Of a stretch of DNA of 64,000 bases, positions 43,557 to 52,900 are shown piece by piece (position 1 is the stretch's first letter; the number at the start of each line of letters is the position of its first letter). The stretch comes from Micromonospora andamanensis (GTDB taxonomy: Bacteria; Actinomycetota; Actinomycetes; Mycobacteriales; Micromonosporaceae). The notes under the pieces are model-generated. The model ran no database searches and was not told the DNA's origin. It saw only the letters and a program-made list of their open reading frames with translations. Where the stretch lies: contig NZ_BOOZ01000011.1 in assembly GCF_016863495.1 (NCBI RefSeq), positions 206,750 through 270,749 of the forward strand, written 5' to 3'. A program made the translations under genes and the position numbers.

Positions 43557-43628
43557 GGGCGCGTAGCTCAGTGGGAGAGCACTCGCCTTACAAGCGAGGG
43601 GTCGCAGGTTCGAAACCTGCCGCGCCCA
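43557..43628 (+). tRNA. tRNA-Val (anticodon TAC)
   Basis: A 72-base cloverleaf. The acceptor stem GGGCGCG pairs with CGCGCCC, the anticodon stem CTCGC/GCGAG encloses loop CTTACAA, and the T-arm has GTTCGAAAC. The TAC anticodon reads GTA valine codons. CCA is not encoded. Its 3' end is duplicated at 44489-44517, so it is an integration target. Confidence 0.97.
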
Positions 43629-43630
43629 CC
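43602..43630 (+). repeat. att-like repeat, copy in the tRNA-Val gene
   Basis: The 29 bases from the T-arm to just past the tRNA 3' end are repeated exactly at 44489-44517. Beyond one mismatch the identity continues for seven bases (CGCACCA). Confidence 0.9.
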
Positions 43631-43776
43631 CCGCACCACCAGCACCGACGACGGCCCGGAGATCAATTCCCCGGGCCGTGACAGCAACGGCGGTCACGAC
43701 AGCCGGCGGCCGAGCTTCCCGAGCGCTGATCCGCCGGGTCCGAGCGATCGAGGCAGTGTCAGGACCTGGGTGACGG

Positions 43777-44361
43777 TCAGGAGTCCGCTGGTACGCCGGC
43801 TTCCAGTTGGCCGATCATCGGAGCGAGGAGTTCGTTGAGTTCCCGAGCCAGCACGATCACGGCTCTACGGGCAGTGGGCGCTACGGACTTGTCCGGACCG
43901 TCGGGAGCCGGAGGCAGATCATCAAGGGGGACCGGGGCTTCCACCTGCAGCATCGCGCGCAGATGGGGACTGCGCGTCAGGTCCTGATCCGAGGGTGTCG
44001 TGTATTGGCCAAACAACTGCGGCCAGTCACGCCAACCACGGTCACGCTGCCACTGCTTGGTCCACGTCAGTTCGGCGGGCCACCGCGAGATCACCGATAC
44101 GGCGCAGGTCATACTCCCGTCCCACCGGCGCGGCGTACAGGTCGCGGAGATGATCCGCCTGTTCCAGCGGACGTAGCCAGGTGACAGCTCGGTAGCCAGC
44201 CGCCACGCTGTGGCAGCGAAGGTAACGGGCGCGATGTCGCCCCACGTGTCGGCAAACTCATCGATACGCCTCAGCGCCTCGGCCTCGTAGCGACCGCGCC
44301 CCTCTGCGCCGTGCTCCCGGTCGAACTGCTCATCGAGCCAGAAGGCTCGGGGTTCAGGCAT
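43777..44361 (-). CDS. Hypothetical protein inside the tRNA-Val insertion
   Basis: A 194-residue protein of unknown function. It is helical and Trp-rich: WRLATELSPGYVRWNRRII, WPAELTWTKQWQRDRGWRDW. An acidic Pro linker (DDLPPAPDGPDK) precedes a C-terminal helix, RRAVIVLARELNELLAPMIG. No catalytic or DNA-binding motif is recognised. The ATG at 44361 is preferred over 44367 because GGAG lies six bases upstream. Codon bias is weaker than in flanking genes by eye. Its position inside the att repeats suggests transferred cargo. Confidence 0.7.
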   Translation of the reverse strand: MPEPRAFWLDEQFDREHGAEGRGRYEAEALRRIDEFADTWGDIAPVTFAATAWRLATELSPGYVRWNRRIISATCTPRRWDGSMTCAVSVISRWPAELTWTKQWQRDRGWRDWPQLFGQYTTPSDQDLTRSPHLRAMLQVEAPVPLDDLPPAPDGPDKSVAPTARRAVIVLARELNELLAPMIGQLEAGVPADS

Positions 44362-44488
44362 GCCCATCTCCGTCCGAGGCGTGGTTCATCACGGCTGCAC
44401 ACCATGGCGGTTTATCACGAACCCGCACGGCTGTCGGCCCCGCTCGCGAGACGTCATCTAGCCCGGCATGTAACGCACGTCCCGAGAC

Positions 44489-44517
44489 TCGCAGGTTCGA
44501 AACCTGCCGCGCCCACC
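44489..44517 (+). repeat. att-like repeat, distal copy
   Basis: Exact copy of the tRNA-Val 3' end at 43602-43630, followed by A (C in the first copy) and CGCACCA. It marks the far end of a probable integrated segment. Confidence 0.9.
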
Positions 44518-44526
44518 ACGCACCAG

Positions 44527-45387
44527 CTACTCGTTACGTCCGCTGAGGTTGAGTATCGCGGGCAGCAGGGTCAACCCGAACAGGATCAGCATCACGCCCG
44601 ACCCGAGGTCGAGCACGCCGATCAGGCTGCCCAGCGAGTTGTGGGTGGTGAAGGGCGACTCTCCCAGGAAGGACATGCTCGACGCGGTGTACAGGCAGGC
44701 TGCGGCAATGGCGCTGGGACCGTAGCCGACCTCGCTGCCGTCGAGGTATCGGTAGGAGCCGAAGGAGACGGCTGCCGTCAGGCAGAGCATGGAGTTGGCC
44801 AGCACCATCGAGGCCGCGAGGTAGATGTAGACCCGAAGTTCCGCGAGATTCTCGCCGGTGGAGTCCACCCGGGTGCGGTGAAAACCCGTGGTGAGAAACC
44901 GGCGGGCGTAGCCACGGACGGTCAGATACCAGGTAAGTGCCTCGAAGAACATCGCGATGACGATGGCGGCGGCGACAAGTGCGGCACCGAGGGTGAGCCA
45001 GCGGGCACCGGGCGGCCGGGACAGGAAGAAGGCGGGTCCGGCTGTGCCGAAAACGGTGAGCGCGACCAGCCCGGGAGCGGTGAAGCAGACAGTGGCCCAG
45101 AATCGCAGTGCCATGGCCGCCGTCCGCCACCGCCGGGACCGTCGCTGCCACAGCAGGTACCGTCGCCGGATTCGGTGATCTTTGGCCCCGAACGGGAAGA
45201 AGGTGCCGCCGCACTCGATCAGCAGGCGCAGCTTGGCCTCGTCGTCGGCGGGTGGCCTCCGGTCGTACGCGAGCCGGTAGTCCCGGCCACGTTCGCTGAT
45301 CCAGCGGATCGCGTTCGTGATCGCGGTCACCTTCAGCAGCCCGTGCAGGATGATCGTGATGTTGAGCAGGTCGACGACGACGGCCAC
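44527..45387 (-). CDS. Multi-pass membrane protein with a divergent ion-channel-like C-terminus
   Basis: A 286-residue protein with about five or six membrane spans (ATVCFTAPGLVALTVFGTAG; WLTLGAALVAAAIVIAMFFE; YIYLAASMVLANSMLCL). The C-terminal region (AACLYTASSMSFLGESPFTT, then GSLIGVLDLGSGVMLILFGL) has the pore-helix, loop and last-span layout of two-span potassium channels. The filter is SFLGES instead of TVGYGD, so conduction would differ or be lost. The N-terminus carries an amphipathic charged segment. The start is GTG 45387. The channel link is inference from layout alone. Confidence 0.65.
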   Translation of the reverse strand: MAVVVDLLNITIILHGLLKVTAITNAIRWISERGRDYRLAYDRRPPADDEAKLRLLIECGGTFFPFGAKDHRIRRRYLLWQRRSRRWRTAAMALRFWATVCFTAPGLVALTVFGTAGPAFFLSRPPGARWLTLGAALVAAAIVIAMFFEALTWYLTVRGYARRFLTTGFHRTRVDSTGENLAELRVYIYLAASMVLANSMLCLTAAVSFGSYRYLDGSEVGYGPSAIAAACLYTASSMSFLGESPFTTHNSLGSLIGVLDLGSGVMLILFGLTLLPAILNLSGRNE

Positions 45388-45535
45388 CGCACCTCACCTC
45401 ACCCGAGTGGGCACCCACCGAGGGCATCGAGACCCGCTGATCGTATCGGTGTCGGCAACGTCGGCACTGCTGCGCGCGGACGGGAACCGGTGCGGCGTGG
45501 TCGGGCGGGGTCGGGTCGGCGAAGGAAGGAATCAG

Positions 45536-46333
45536 ATGGGCTACGCGCTGATCGACGGCGTTCGGTTCTGGTACGAGACGCACGGCGACGGTCGACCGCT
45601 TGTGCTGTTACATGGCGGGTTCGGCTCGGTGGAGACCTTCGCCGCGATCCGGCCGGCGCTGGCGCGGCGTCGCCTGGTGGTGAGCGTCGATCTGCCGGGC
45701 CACGGCCGCACCGCCGACGCCGGCCGTCCCCTGCGGTACGAGTCGATGGCCGACGACGTGGCGGCGTTGATCGATCATCTCGGTCTGGCCGAGGCCGAGG
45801 TGCTCGGCTTCTCCCTCGGCGGTGGGGTCGCCCTGCGGTTGGCGGTTCAGCACCGGCAGTTGCTCCGCCGGCTGGTGGTGGTCTCCGCGCCGTGTCGTCG
45901 ACAGGGTTGGTTTCCCGAGGTGCTCGCCGGCATGCCCGAGCCCGACGAGGCGGCTGCCGAGCGGATGCGCGGCACCCCGCCCGAGCAGCTCTACCGGCGC
46001 GTCGCGCCCCGCCCGGAGGACTGGCCCCGGCTCTGGGTCAGGACCGGTGAGCTGCTGCGCCGCGACTACGACTGGTCATCGGAGGTCGCCGCGATCACCA
46101 CGCCGACGATGCTCGTCTTCGCCGACGCCGACTCGGTCCGCCCGGCACACATGGTGGAGTTCTTCGGCCTGCTCGGTGGCGGTCATCGGGACGCCGGGTG
46201 GGACGGCACCGACCGTCCGGCCGCCCGGCTGGCCGTCCTGCCTGGACTCACCCACTACGACATCGTCGATTCACCCGCCCTCCCCGCAACGGTCCTGCCC
46301 TTCCTCACCCACCCGTCCACCCCACCCACCTGA
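45536..46333 (+). CDS. Alpha/beta hydrolase
   Basis: A 265-residue hydrolase. It has LVLLHGGFGSVETFAAIRPA, VDLPGHGRTADAGRPLRYES, the nucleophile elbow GFSLGGG (Ser near residue 93), the acid in FADADSVRPAHM and the His in LPGLTHYDIVD. It resembles haloperoxidase- or esterase-like enzymes; the substrate is unknown. The ATG at 45536 has GAAGGAAGG upstream. It converges on the APH-like gene. Confidence 0.9.
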   Translation: MGYALIDGVRFWYETHGDGRPLVLLHGGFGSVETFAAIRPALARRRLVVSVDLPGHGRTADAGRPLRYESMADDVAALIDHLGLAEAEVLGFSLGGGVALRLAVQHRQLLRRLVVVSAPCRRQGWFPEVLAGMPEPDEAAAERMRGTPPEQLYRRVAPRPEDWPRLWVRTGELLRRDYDWSSEVAAITTPTMLVFADADSVRPAHMVEFFGLLGGGHRDAGWDGTDRPAARLAVLPGLTHYDIVDSPALPATVLPFLTHPSTPPT

Positions 46334-46381
46334 CGCCCCGCCCCCGGCACCTTCGGGAGTGCCGCTGGGTCACGGCTGCTC

Positions 46382-46448
46382 GGAGGCAGCAGTCTCGGGG
46401 ATGTTGCGGGGTCGCCGCCGCTGGAGGCAGCAGTTTCGGGGTTGTTGC
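46382..46448. repeat. Two imperfect 26-bp direct repeats
   Basis: GGAGGCAGCAGTCTCGGGG followed by ATGTTGC (46382-46407) is repeated with three changes at 46423-46448. The second copy contributes to the terminator hairpin at 46424-46454. Confidence 0.7.
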
Positions 46449-46454
46449 TGCCTC
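46424..46454. terminator. Hairpin between hydrolase and APH-like gene
   Basis: GAGGCAGCA (46424-46432) pairs with TGCTGCCTC (46446-46454) between two convergent genes. Confidence 0.7.
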
Positions 46455-46490
46455 GAAGCTTGTGCGGGGCGAGGGCGGGGGCGGCGAGCG

Positions 46491-47438
46491 TCAGCTGCCG
46501 GTGCGCTCGGCCAGCCAGGTGAGCAGGACCTCGGCCTGGGCATGCTGGAACGCCCGGAGGGTGGGGATGCCCGGCGGCGGAGGCAGGCGGGCCCGGTCGG
46601 TGAAGAAGCCGGCCAGACCGGCGTAGAGGCCGGTCACCACGTCGGGGTCGACTGCGGCGGTGAGCGGCAGCCGACGCAGCAGTGCCTCGGTGTCGTGTCC
46701 GCCCTGCAGGCGTACGTCGAGCAGCAGCATCGCGGTGTCCAGCCAGGCCGGGCCGCGCGCTGCCCAGGGCCAGTCGACCACCGCGACCCGGCCGGCCCGG
46801 TCGACGAGCAGGTTGTCCGCGCGGACGTCCACGTGACACAGGGTGTCGCCGGTCAACGACGCGAGGCCATGATCCGACCAGGAGCAGAGTTGGTCGAGGT
46901 GCGTGCGGGCCCACGGGTTCAGCTCCGGCGGCGGGTCGTCGACGACCCGCCGCCAGCCGGCGAACTCGTCGGCGAGCCGGTCGGCGATGACCGGTACCTC
47001 TGCCACCGGGCTGGGCGTGAGCGCTGTCGCCATCCGTTCCAGGGCGCCCAGTACCGCGTCGAGTTCCTCGGCCTGCCACGGGGTGACCGGGTGCCGCCCG
47101 TCGACGTCGCTGAGCACCAGTGCCACCCAGTGGCCGTCGTCGTGACAGCCGAGCAGTCGGGGCGTCGGAGCGTACCCGGGCAGCGCGGCGGTGATCCGCG
47201 CCTCGGCCCGGTGCATGTCCGGGGTGTCCGGGTTCTGCGCCGGGCTGGCCGCCTTGACGAAGGCGCGACGCCCGTTGGCGGTGAGCACCCGGTCGGCGGT
47301 GCCGGGGGAGTAGCCGCCCGGCTGCGACACCGCGTCGACCACCCGGTCGCCGATGATCTTCTCGACGGCGGATCGGACATCCACTGGCAGATCCCGCCAC
47401 CGTAGCCGATTCCTCGTATTCGTCTGCATGGCGTTCAC
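46491..47438 (-). CDS. Aminoglycoside phosphotransferase (APH)-family kinase-like protein
   Basis: A 315-residue kinase-like protein. The catalytic loop is HVDVRADNLLVD (Asp base and Asn), and the metal-binding motif is VVDWPWAARG. The N-lobe has RRAFVKAASP with the ATP-binding Lys. APH-family members phosphorylate antibiotics, sugars or other small molecules; resistance cannot be inferred. The start is GTG 47438, with ATG 47429 as an alternative; both have weak ribosome-binding sites. It is divergent from the pyruvyl transferase gene. Confidence 0.85.
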   Translation of the reverse strand: MNAMQTNTRNRLRWRDLPVDVRSAVEKIIGDRVVDAVSQPGGYSPGTADRVLTANGRRAFVKAASPAQNPDTPDMHRAEARITAALPGYAPTPRLLGCHDDGHWVALVLSDVDGRHPVTPWQAEELDAVLGALERMATALTPSPVAEVPVIADRLADEFAGWRRVVDDPPPELNPWARTHLDQLCSWSDHGLASLTGDTLCHVDVRADNLLVDRAGRVAVVDWPWAARGPAWLDTAMLLLDVRLQGGHDTEALLRRLPLTAAVDPDVVTGLYAGLAGFFTDRARLPPPPGIPTLRAFQHAQAEVLLTWLAERTGS

Positions 47439-47567
47439 GCTGCCCGCCGGACACCTGGGCGGGCAAGCCGTTTCCGGTGGGCGTGGGTACGCCGACCGCC
47501 CCGCGAGGACTGTTCACCACCGCAGCGGGGAAACGGCGGAGCGGACGCACCTGGGGAGGAGCGACGG

Positions 47568-48713
47568 ATGACGCGTGCCGGACTGACCATCGGCGTGCTC
47601 GGCTCGTACGGTGGGCGAAACCTCGGCGACGAGGCGATCCTCACCGGGCTGCTGACCGATCTGCGTCAACAGGAGCCGCACGCGCGGATCATCGTGTTCT
47701 CGCGGAATCCCGCGCACACCGCGGTCGCCCACCCGGACGTGGAGGCGGTGCCGTGGGAGGGAGTCAGCCGAACCGACTCCGCCCTCGTCCTGTCCCAACT
47801 CGACCTGCTCATCCTGGGCGGTGGAGGCATCCTCTACGACCGGGAGGCCCGCCGCTACCTGCGGGTCGTTCGGGTGGCGCAGGAGCGGGGTCTGCCGCTG
47901 CTGACGTACGCCGTCGGCGTCGGGCCACTCAACGAGATGGTGGACACCGGCATGGTCCGGGAGACGCTTGCCGGCGCGGTCCAGGTGACCGTACGCGACC
48001 AGGAGTCGCGGATGGTGCTGGAGGAGGCGGGACTGCTCAATCCGATCACGGTGACCGGTGACCCGGCGTTCCTGCTGGAACCTGAGGACTTTCCCGCGCA
48101 GTTCCTCCGTGAGGAGGGCGTGCCGGCCGGTAAGCGGCTGGTCGGGATGAGCGTGCGGGAGCCGGGTCGGGCCGCGGAACGGCTCGACGTGGACGGATAC
48201 CACCGGCTGCTGGCGCAGATCGGTGACTTCCTGGTGCACCGGATCGACGCGCACGTGCTGTTCGTGCCGATGGAACGCGACGACATCCGGCACTCCCACG
48301 GCGTGCTGTCGCACATGATCGCCGCCGAGCGGGGGCGGATCCTGCACGGCACCTACTCCCCGCAGCAGGTGCTCGGGTTGATGCGGCACTTCGACCTGGC
48401 GGTCGGTATGCGCCTGCACTTCCTGATCTTCGCCGCGATGATGGGTACGCCGTTTCTGCCCCTGCCGTACGCCGGCAAGGTCTTCGACCTCGCCCAGCGA
48501 CTCGGGGTGCCGGCGTTGCGGGGGGTGGAGCGCGAGGTGGAAGGTCCCCTGCTGGCCGAGGTGGACCAGCTGTGGGATGAACGCGAACAGCGGGCCGAGG
48601 TCACCGCTCAGCGGGTGGCTCGGGTGTGCGACGAGGCAAGGGGTACCTCTCAGGTCACCCGGGCGGTGCTGGAGAGCTTGCGCAACCGGTCCCTTGTCGA
48701 GGTCGGCGCCTGA
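47568..48713 (+). CDS. Polysaccharide pyruvyl transferase family protein (CsaB-like)
   Basis: A 381-residue protein with a glycosyltransferase-B-like fold. It has IGVLGSYGGRNLGDEAILTG, LDLLILGGGGILYD, and the C-terminal VGMRLHFLIFAAMMGTPFLP typical of CsaB. Known members transfer pyruvate from phosphoenolpyruvate to cell-wall polysaccharides. The acceptor here is unknown. The ATG at 47568 has GGGGAGGAG upstream. A hairpin follows the stop. Confidence 0.87.
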   Translation: MTRAGLTIGVLGSYGGRNLGDEAILTGLLTDLRQQEPHARIIVFSRNPAHTAVAHPDVEAVPWEGVSRTDSALVLSQLDLLILGGGGILYDREARRYLRVVRVAQERGLPLLTYAVGVGPLNEMVDTGMVRETLAGAVQVTVRDQESRMVLEEAGLLNPITVTGDPAFLLEPEDFPAQFLREEGVPAGKRLVGMSVREPGRAAERLDVDGYHRLLAQIGDFLVHRIDAHVLFVPMERDDIRHSHGVLSHMIAAERGRILHGTYSPQQVLGLMRHFDLAVGMRLHFLIFAAMMGTPFLPLPYAGKVFDLAQRLGVPALRGVEREVEGPLLAEVDQLWDEREQRAEVTAQRVARVCDEARGTSQVTRAVLESLRNRSLVEVGA

Positions 48714-48715
48714 TC

Positions 48716-48751
48716 GGCGGGGGCGTCGGGCTCAGACCGCCGGCCCCCGCC
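48716..48751. terminator. Hairpin after the pyruvyl transferase gene
   Basis: GGCGGGGGC (48716-48724) and GCCCCCGCC (48743-48751) form a stem. It overlaps the 3' end of the convergent small gene at 48732-48938. Confidence 0.7.
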
Positions 48752-48938
48752 AGCAGTAGCGCCACTGCTGGCGGTCGGCGTCGACGGACTCCAGCTCGTA
48801 GATCTCGGCTGCCGCCAGACCTGCTGGCCCCAGGTGATGGTGGGTCAGTGGGGGCCGACCGTTCGGGTCCAGCTCGACGGTGACGTGCTCACCGTCGGCC
48901 GTGCCGCCCACCAGTGGGATCTCAACCGTGGATGCCAT
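48732..48938 (-). CDS. Small hypothetical protein (68 aa)
   Basis: A 68-residue protein: VEIPLVGGTADGEHVTVELD, then HHHLGPAGLAAAEIYELE and a C-terminal WRYCWRG. It looks folded and has typical chromosomal codon use, but no family is recognised. CAGGAT lies exactly six bases before the ATG, so the start is probably leaderless. Its 3' end overlaps a terminator hairpin shared with the upstream convergent gene. Confidence 0.65.
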   Translation of the reverse strand: MASTVEIPLVGGTADGEHVTVELDPNGRPPLTHHHLGPAGLAAAEIYELESVDADRQQWRYCWRGPAV

Positions 48939-48991
48939 GCGCCCATCCTGCCCCGACCGTGGGTGACCCGCAGGGCGAAGCGGAGACTCGG

Positions 48992-49861
48992 TCAGTCGCG
49001 GGGCAGCAGCCCCGGCGGGTACTCCATGCCGTCGTGGGTGCAGGCCGCGGCGGCGACCCGGGTCGCGTACCCGGCCGCCTCCGCCCAGGTCGCGCCGCGC
49101 GACCGGGCCGCGATGATCCCCGCCGCGAAGGCGTCCCCGGCGCCGTTGCTGTCGATCACCGGGCCGGGCGGCACGGCCGCCGGAATCCGCTGGACGCGAC
49201 CGCCCAGGTACAGCTCGGCGCCGTCCGCGCCCCGGGTCACCAGCACCGGGCGCGGTGCCAGCGTGCCGGCCACCGCCGCCGCCCGGTCGTCGAGCGCCGC
49301 GCCGCTGACCAGCACCAGCTCGGCGACCTCGGCGAAGGGGCGGTGGTACGGGTTGCGGCCGTCCCAGTCGTGCAGGTCGGTCGAGGTGCCCACCCCCTCG
49401 CCCAGCACCTCACCGAGATCGGGCAACAGGTCCCGCACCCACCCCATGATCGACAGGTGCACGTGGGTGGCGTCCCGGGCCAGCTCCGCCACCTGCGTCG
49501 ACGCGAACGGCGGCGGACCGTCCGAGCTCCGGGGGTCGTACAGCGACATCCGTCGACCGTCGGGGTCGACCAGGTTCACCGACCGTCGGGTGCCGGCCGG
49601 GTCGTCGGCCAGGACCGTCCGCACACCGGTACGAGCCAGCGCGGCCCGGACGACGGCACCGGCCGGGTCCACGCCCACCGTGTCGACCACCGTCACCCGC
49701 AGCCCGAGCGCGTGTGCGGCGAGCACCACACCGGCTCCGGTGTTGCCCACCCGCAACTCGATCGGGTCGACGGTGACGGAGTCGACCACCGGCAGCGGCA
49801 GCCGGGGCACCCGCACCCGCACATCGACACCGAGGCCGCCGATCACCAGGAGGTCGCACAT
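48992..49861 (-). CDS. PfkB-family carbohydrate/nucleoside kinase
   Basis: A 289-residue kinase. The N-terminal motif has LRVGNTGAGVVLAAHALGL, and the C-terminal anion-hole/catalytic signature is VIDSNGAGDAFAAGIIAA. The sugar or nucleoside substrate is not predictable. The ATG at 49861 is preceded by TAGCGT seven bases upstream, so a leaderless transcript is possible. It is divergent from the SNF2 gene across a 91-bp spacer. Confidence 0.87.
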   Translation of the reverse strand: MCDLLVIGGLGVDVRVRVPRLPLPVVDSVTVDPIELRVGNTGAGVVLAAHALGLRVTVVDTVGVDPAGAVVRAALARTGVRTVLADDPAGTRRSVNLVDPDGRRMSLYDPRSSDGPPPFASTQVAELARDATHVHLSIMGWVRDLLPDLGEVLGEGVGTSTDLHDWDGRNPYHRPFAEVAELVLVSGAALDDRAAAVAGTLAPRPVLVTRGADGAELYLGGRVQRIPAAVPPGPVIDSNGAGDAFAAGIIAARSRGATWAEAAGYATRVAAAACTHDGMEYPPGLLPRD

Positions 49862-49952
49862 GGCGGCGACGCTAGCCGGTCGGCGCCGCCTATCCTGGCC
49901 CGGGTGCCGAACGGGCGGGCCGGGTGGGCCTGTCCGGTCCGAGGGGGAATGC

Positions 49953-52900
49953 GTGCTTGTCGTCCATGGGATGTGGCTGCCCGGTCGGGTGCTGGCGGTG
50001 TGGGCCGAGGACAGCACCCTGCCACCCCATGCCCCGCGCCGTCCCGGCCGGGCACCGCGATCCCGCCCGCACCCGTTCGCCGCCGAACCCGCCACGCTCG
50101 TCGCGGCGCTCGCCGACGCCGCCGAACCGGACGACCTCGGCACGGCGCTGCTGCGCCTGCCCACCCGGGCCGGCTCGCCGCTGGACTCGCCGGAACTGGT
50201 GCGGACCGCCGTCGTGGCACCGGCCCGTGGCCCGGTCACCCTCGCCGGGTGGCAGGTCCCGATCCTGGCGTACGCCCCGGACGCCGCCCTGTCGCTGCTG
50301 CGTGGCGTGGCCGGGCTGACCGCCGCGCCCGGAGCGAGCCTGCGACACCTGGCCGAGCTGGCCGACTTCGCGACCGACCTGGCCGCCCGGGGTCGGGTAC
50401 TGCCCAGCCTCGCCGACCCGCCTCTCGCCACCGAGCGGGAGCGGGCCGATCCGGCCGACGAGTCGCCCGCCTGGGCGGTGTGGCGGCCGTTGCTGACCGG
50501 CACGGACGCCGCCTGGGCCCGGTCGCTGGCGCTGGCCCTGCCCCCCGCCACCCGGGCCGTCATCGAGGCGGAACTGCCCGGGACGGCACCCGGCGGCCCC
50601 GGTCGGCAGTCCCGGCGGTCGAGTCCGTCCGACATCTCGGTCGACGCGCCCGGGCCACTGGTCGCCGAGGCGCTCGACGCGCTCACCGACGCGGCCGTCC
50701 GCGCCGCGCTGCCACCGGTGACGCTGGCCCGGGGAGTACGACCGAACGGCGCGGTGGCGGCCTGGCTGGGCGCGTTGACCGGACCGCGTCGTGGCTTCAC
50801 CGCCGATCCGGCGGTGCTGCGTACGCTGCGCTCCGAACTGGACACCTGGCAGCGCGACGCCGCCGGCGGCACGGTGCGGGCCAGCTTCCGGCTGGTCGAG
50901 CCGACCGCCGACGAGCTGACCGAAGCGGTGACTGTGGTGCCGACCGACCCCGACGCCGTCGTCGCCGCCGACGGCCGGTGGCGGGTCGAGTTCGGGCTGC
51001 GCGCCACCGACGAGCCGGGCCTCCACGTCGACGCCGGCCAGGTGTGGCGCGGCGACGGCGACACCGTCGGCGGTGACCACCCTCAGGAGATTCTGCTTGC
51101 CGAGCTCGGCCGGGCCAGCCGACTGTGGCCGGAACTGGACGAGGCGCTGCGTACCGCCCGGCCGGAGGCGCTGGAGCTGGACACCGAGGGGGCGCACCGG
51201 TTCCTGCGCGAGGGCGCGCCGACGCTGCACGCGGCGGGTTTCACGGTGCTGCTGCCGTCGTGGTGGCGGCGACCCGCGTCGCGGCTCGGCGCCCGGCTGC
51301 GGGCCCGCTCCCGCAGCGCCCCCGGTGCGGTCAGCGGCCCGGCGGACCGGGTGGGACTGGACGCCCTCGTCGACTACCGCTGGGAACTGGCCCTCGGCGA
51401 CGAGCCGTTGACCTCCGACGAGCTGACCCGCCTGGCGGAGCTGAAGACCCCGCTGGTCCGGCTGCGCGGGCGCTGGGTCGAACTGGACCCGAAGCGACTC
51501 GCCGCCGGCCTGCGACTGCTCCGGTCCAGCGGCGAACTGACAGTTGCCGACCTGCTGCGGCTCGGCCTGTCCGACGCCGAGCAACCAGACGCGTTGCCGG
51601 TGCTCGAGGTGAGCGCCGACGGCGCGCTCGGTGAGCTGCTCGCCGGGGCCGTGGAGCGGCGGCTCGCCCCGCTCGACGAGCCGCCGTCCTTCCACGGCAC
51701 GCTGCGGCCGTACCAGCGGCGGGGGCTGGCCTGGCTGGCGTTCCTCCAGTCGCTGGGGCTCGGCGGGGTCCTCGCCGACGACATGGGGCTGGGCAAGACG
51801 GTGCAGCTGCTGGCGCTGCTGGCCGCCGACCCGCCGCAGGCCGGTCCGACCCTGCTGATCTGTCCGATGTCGCTTGTCGGCAACTGGCAGCGGGAGGCCG
51901 CCCGGTTCACCCCGGACAAGCGCGTACACGTGCACCACGGCGCCCAGCGGGCCCGGGGCACGGAGTTCACCGCCACCGTGCACGACGCGGACCTGGTCCT
52001 CACCACGTACTCGGTGGCCGCCCGGGACGCCGGAGACCTGGCCGGCGTCGACTGGCACCGGGTGGTGGTCGACGAGGCCCAGGCCATCAAGAACGCCGCC
52101 ACCCGGCAGGCCGAAGCGGTACGGGCACTGCCCGCGCGACACCGCATCGCGGTCACCGGTACGCCCGTGGAGAACCGGCTGGCGGACCTGTGGTCCATCA
52201 TGCAGTTCGCCAACCCTGGCCTGCTCGGCCCGGCCGCGACGTTCCGTAAGCGGTTCGCCGAGCCGATCGAGCGGCACGGGGACACCGAGACCGCCGAACG
52301 GCTTCGCCGCATCACCGGCCCGTTCGTGCTGCGCCGGCTCAAGACCGACTCGTCGATCATCTCGGACCTGCCGGAGAAGCTCGAGATGGAGGTCTTCTGC
52401 AACCTCACCGCCGAGCAGGCGGCGCTCTACCGGGTGGTCGTCGACGACATGCTGGCCCGGATCGAGTCCAGCGACGGCATCGAGCGGCGCGGGCTGGTGC
52501 TGGCCACGATGACCCGCCTCAAGCAGGTCTGCAACCATCCCGCGCAGCTCCTGCGCGACGGTTCACCGCTGGACGGCCGGTCGGGCAAACTGGCCCGGCT
52601 GGAGGAGATCCTCGACGAGGTCCTCGCGGCGGGGGAGAAGGCCCTGCTGTTCACCCAGTACGCGGAGTTCGGCGGGATGCTGCGCGGGCACCTGTCGGCC
52701 CGGTTCGGCCGGGAGGTGCTGTTCCTGCACGGCGGGGTCGGCAAGGCGGACCGCGATGCGATGGTGGCCCGCTTCCAGTCCGACGGCGGACCGGCGCTGT
52801 TCGTCCTCTCCCTCAAGGCCGGCGGGACCGGCCTGACGCTCACCGCCGCCAACCACGTGGTGCACGTCGACAGGTGGTGGAATCCGGCGGTGGAGGACCA

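Larger units (their letters stand above)
43602..44517. mobile_element. Short tRNA-Val insertion bounded by att-like repeats, no integrase
   Basis: About 0.9 kb lies between a tRNA-Val 3' end and its duplicate, the usual mark of site-specific integration by a phage or integrative element. Only one gene of unknown function is inside and no integrase, Xis or replication gene is visible. It is therefore a remnant or a very small cassette mobilised from elsewhere. Confidence 0.7.

Noticed and set aside
44527..45583. A longer minus-strand protein covering the channel-like gene
   Set aside because: The alternative frame is Arg/Pro/His-rich and lacks membrane spans. The 286-residue frame has coherent hydrophobic segments and a ribosome-binding site.
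46382..46448. A CRISPR array
   Set aside because: Only two imperfect repeats 41 bases apart are present, with no cas genes or further units.
46491..47438. A dedicated aminoglycoside-resistance gene
   Set aside because: The protein has the APH kinase fold, but the family is broad and nothing in the sequence or context identifies an antibiotic substrate.
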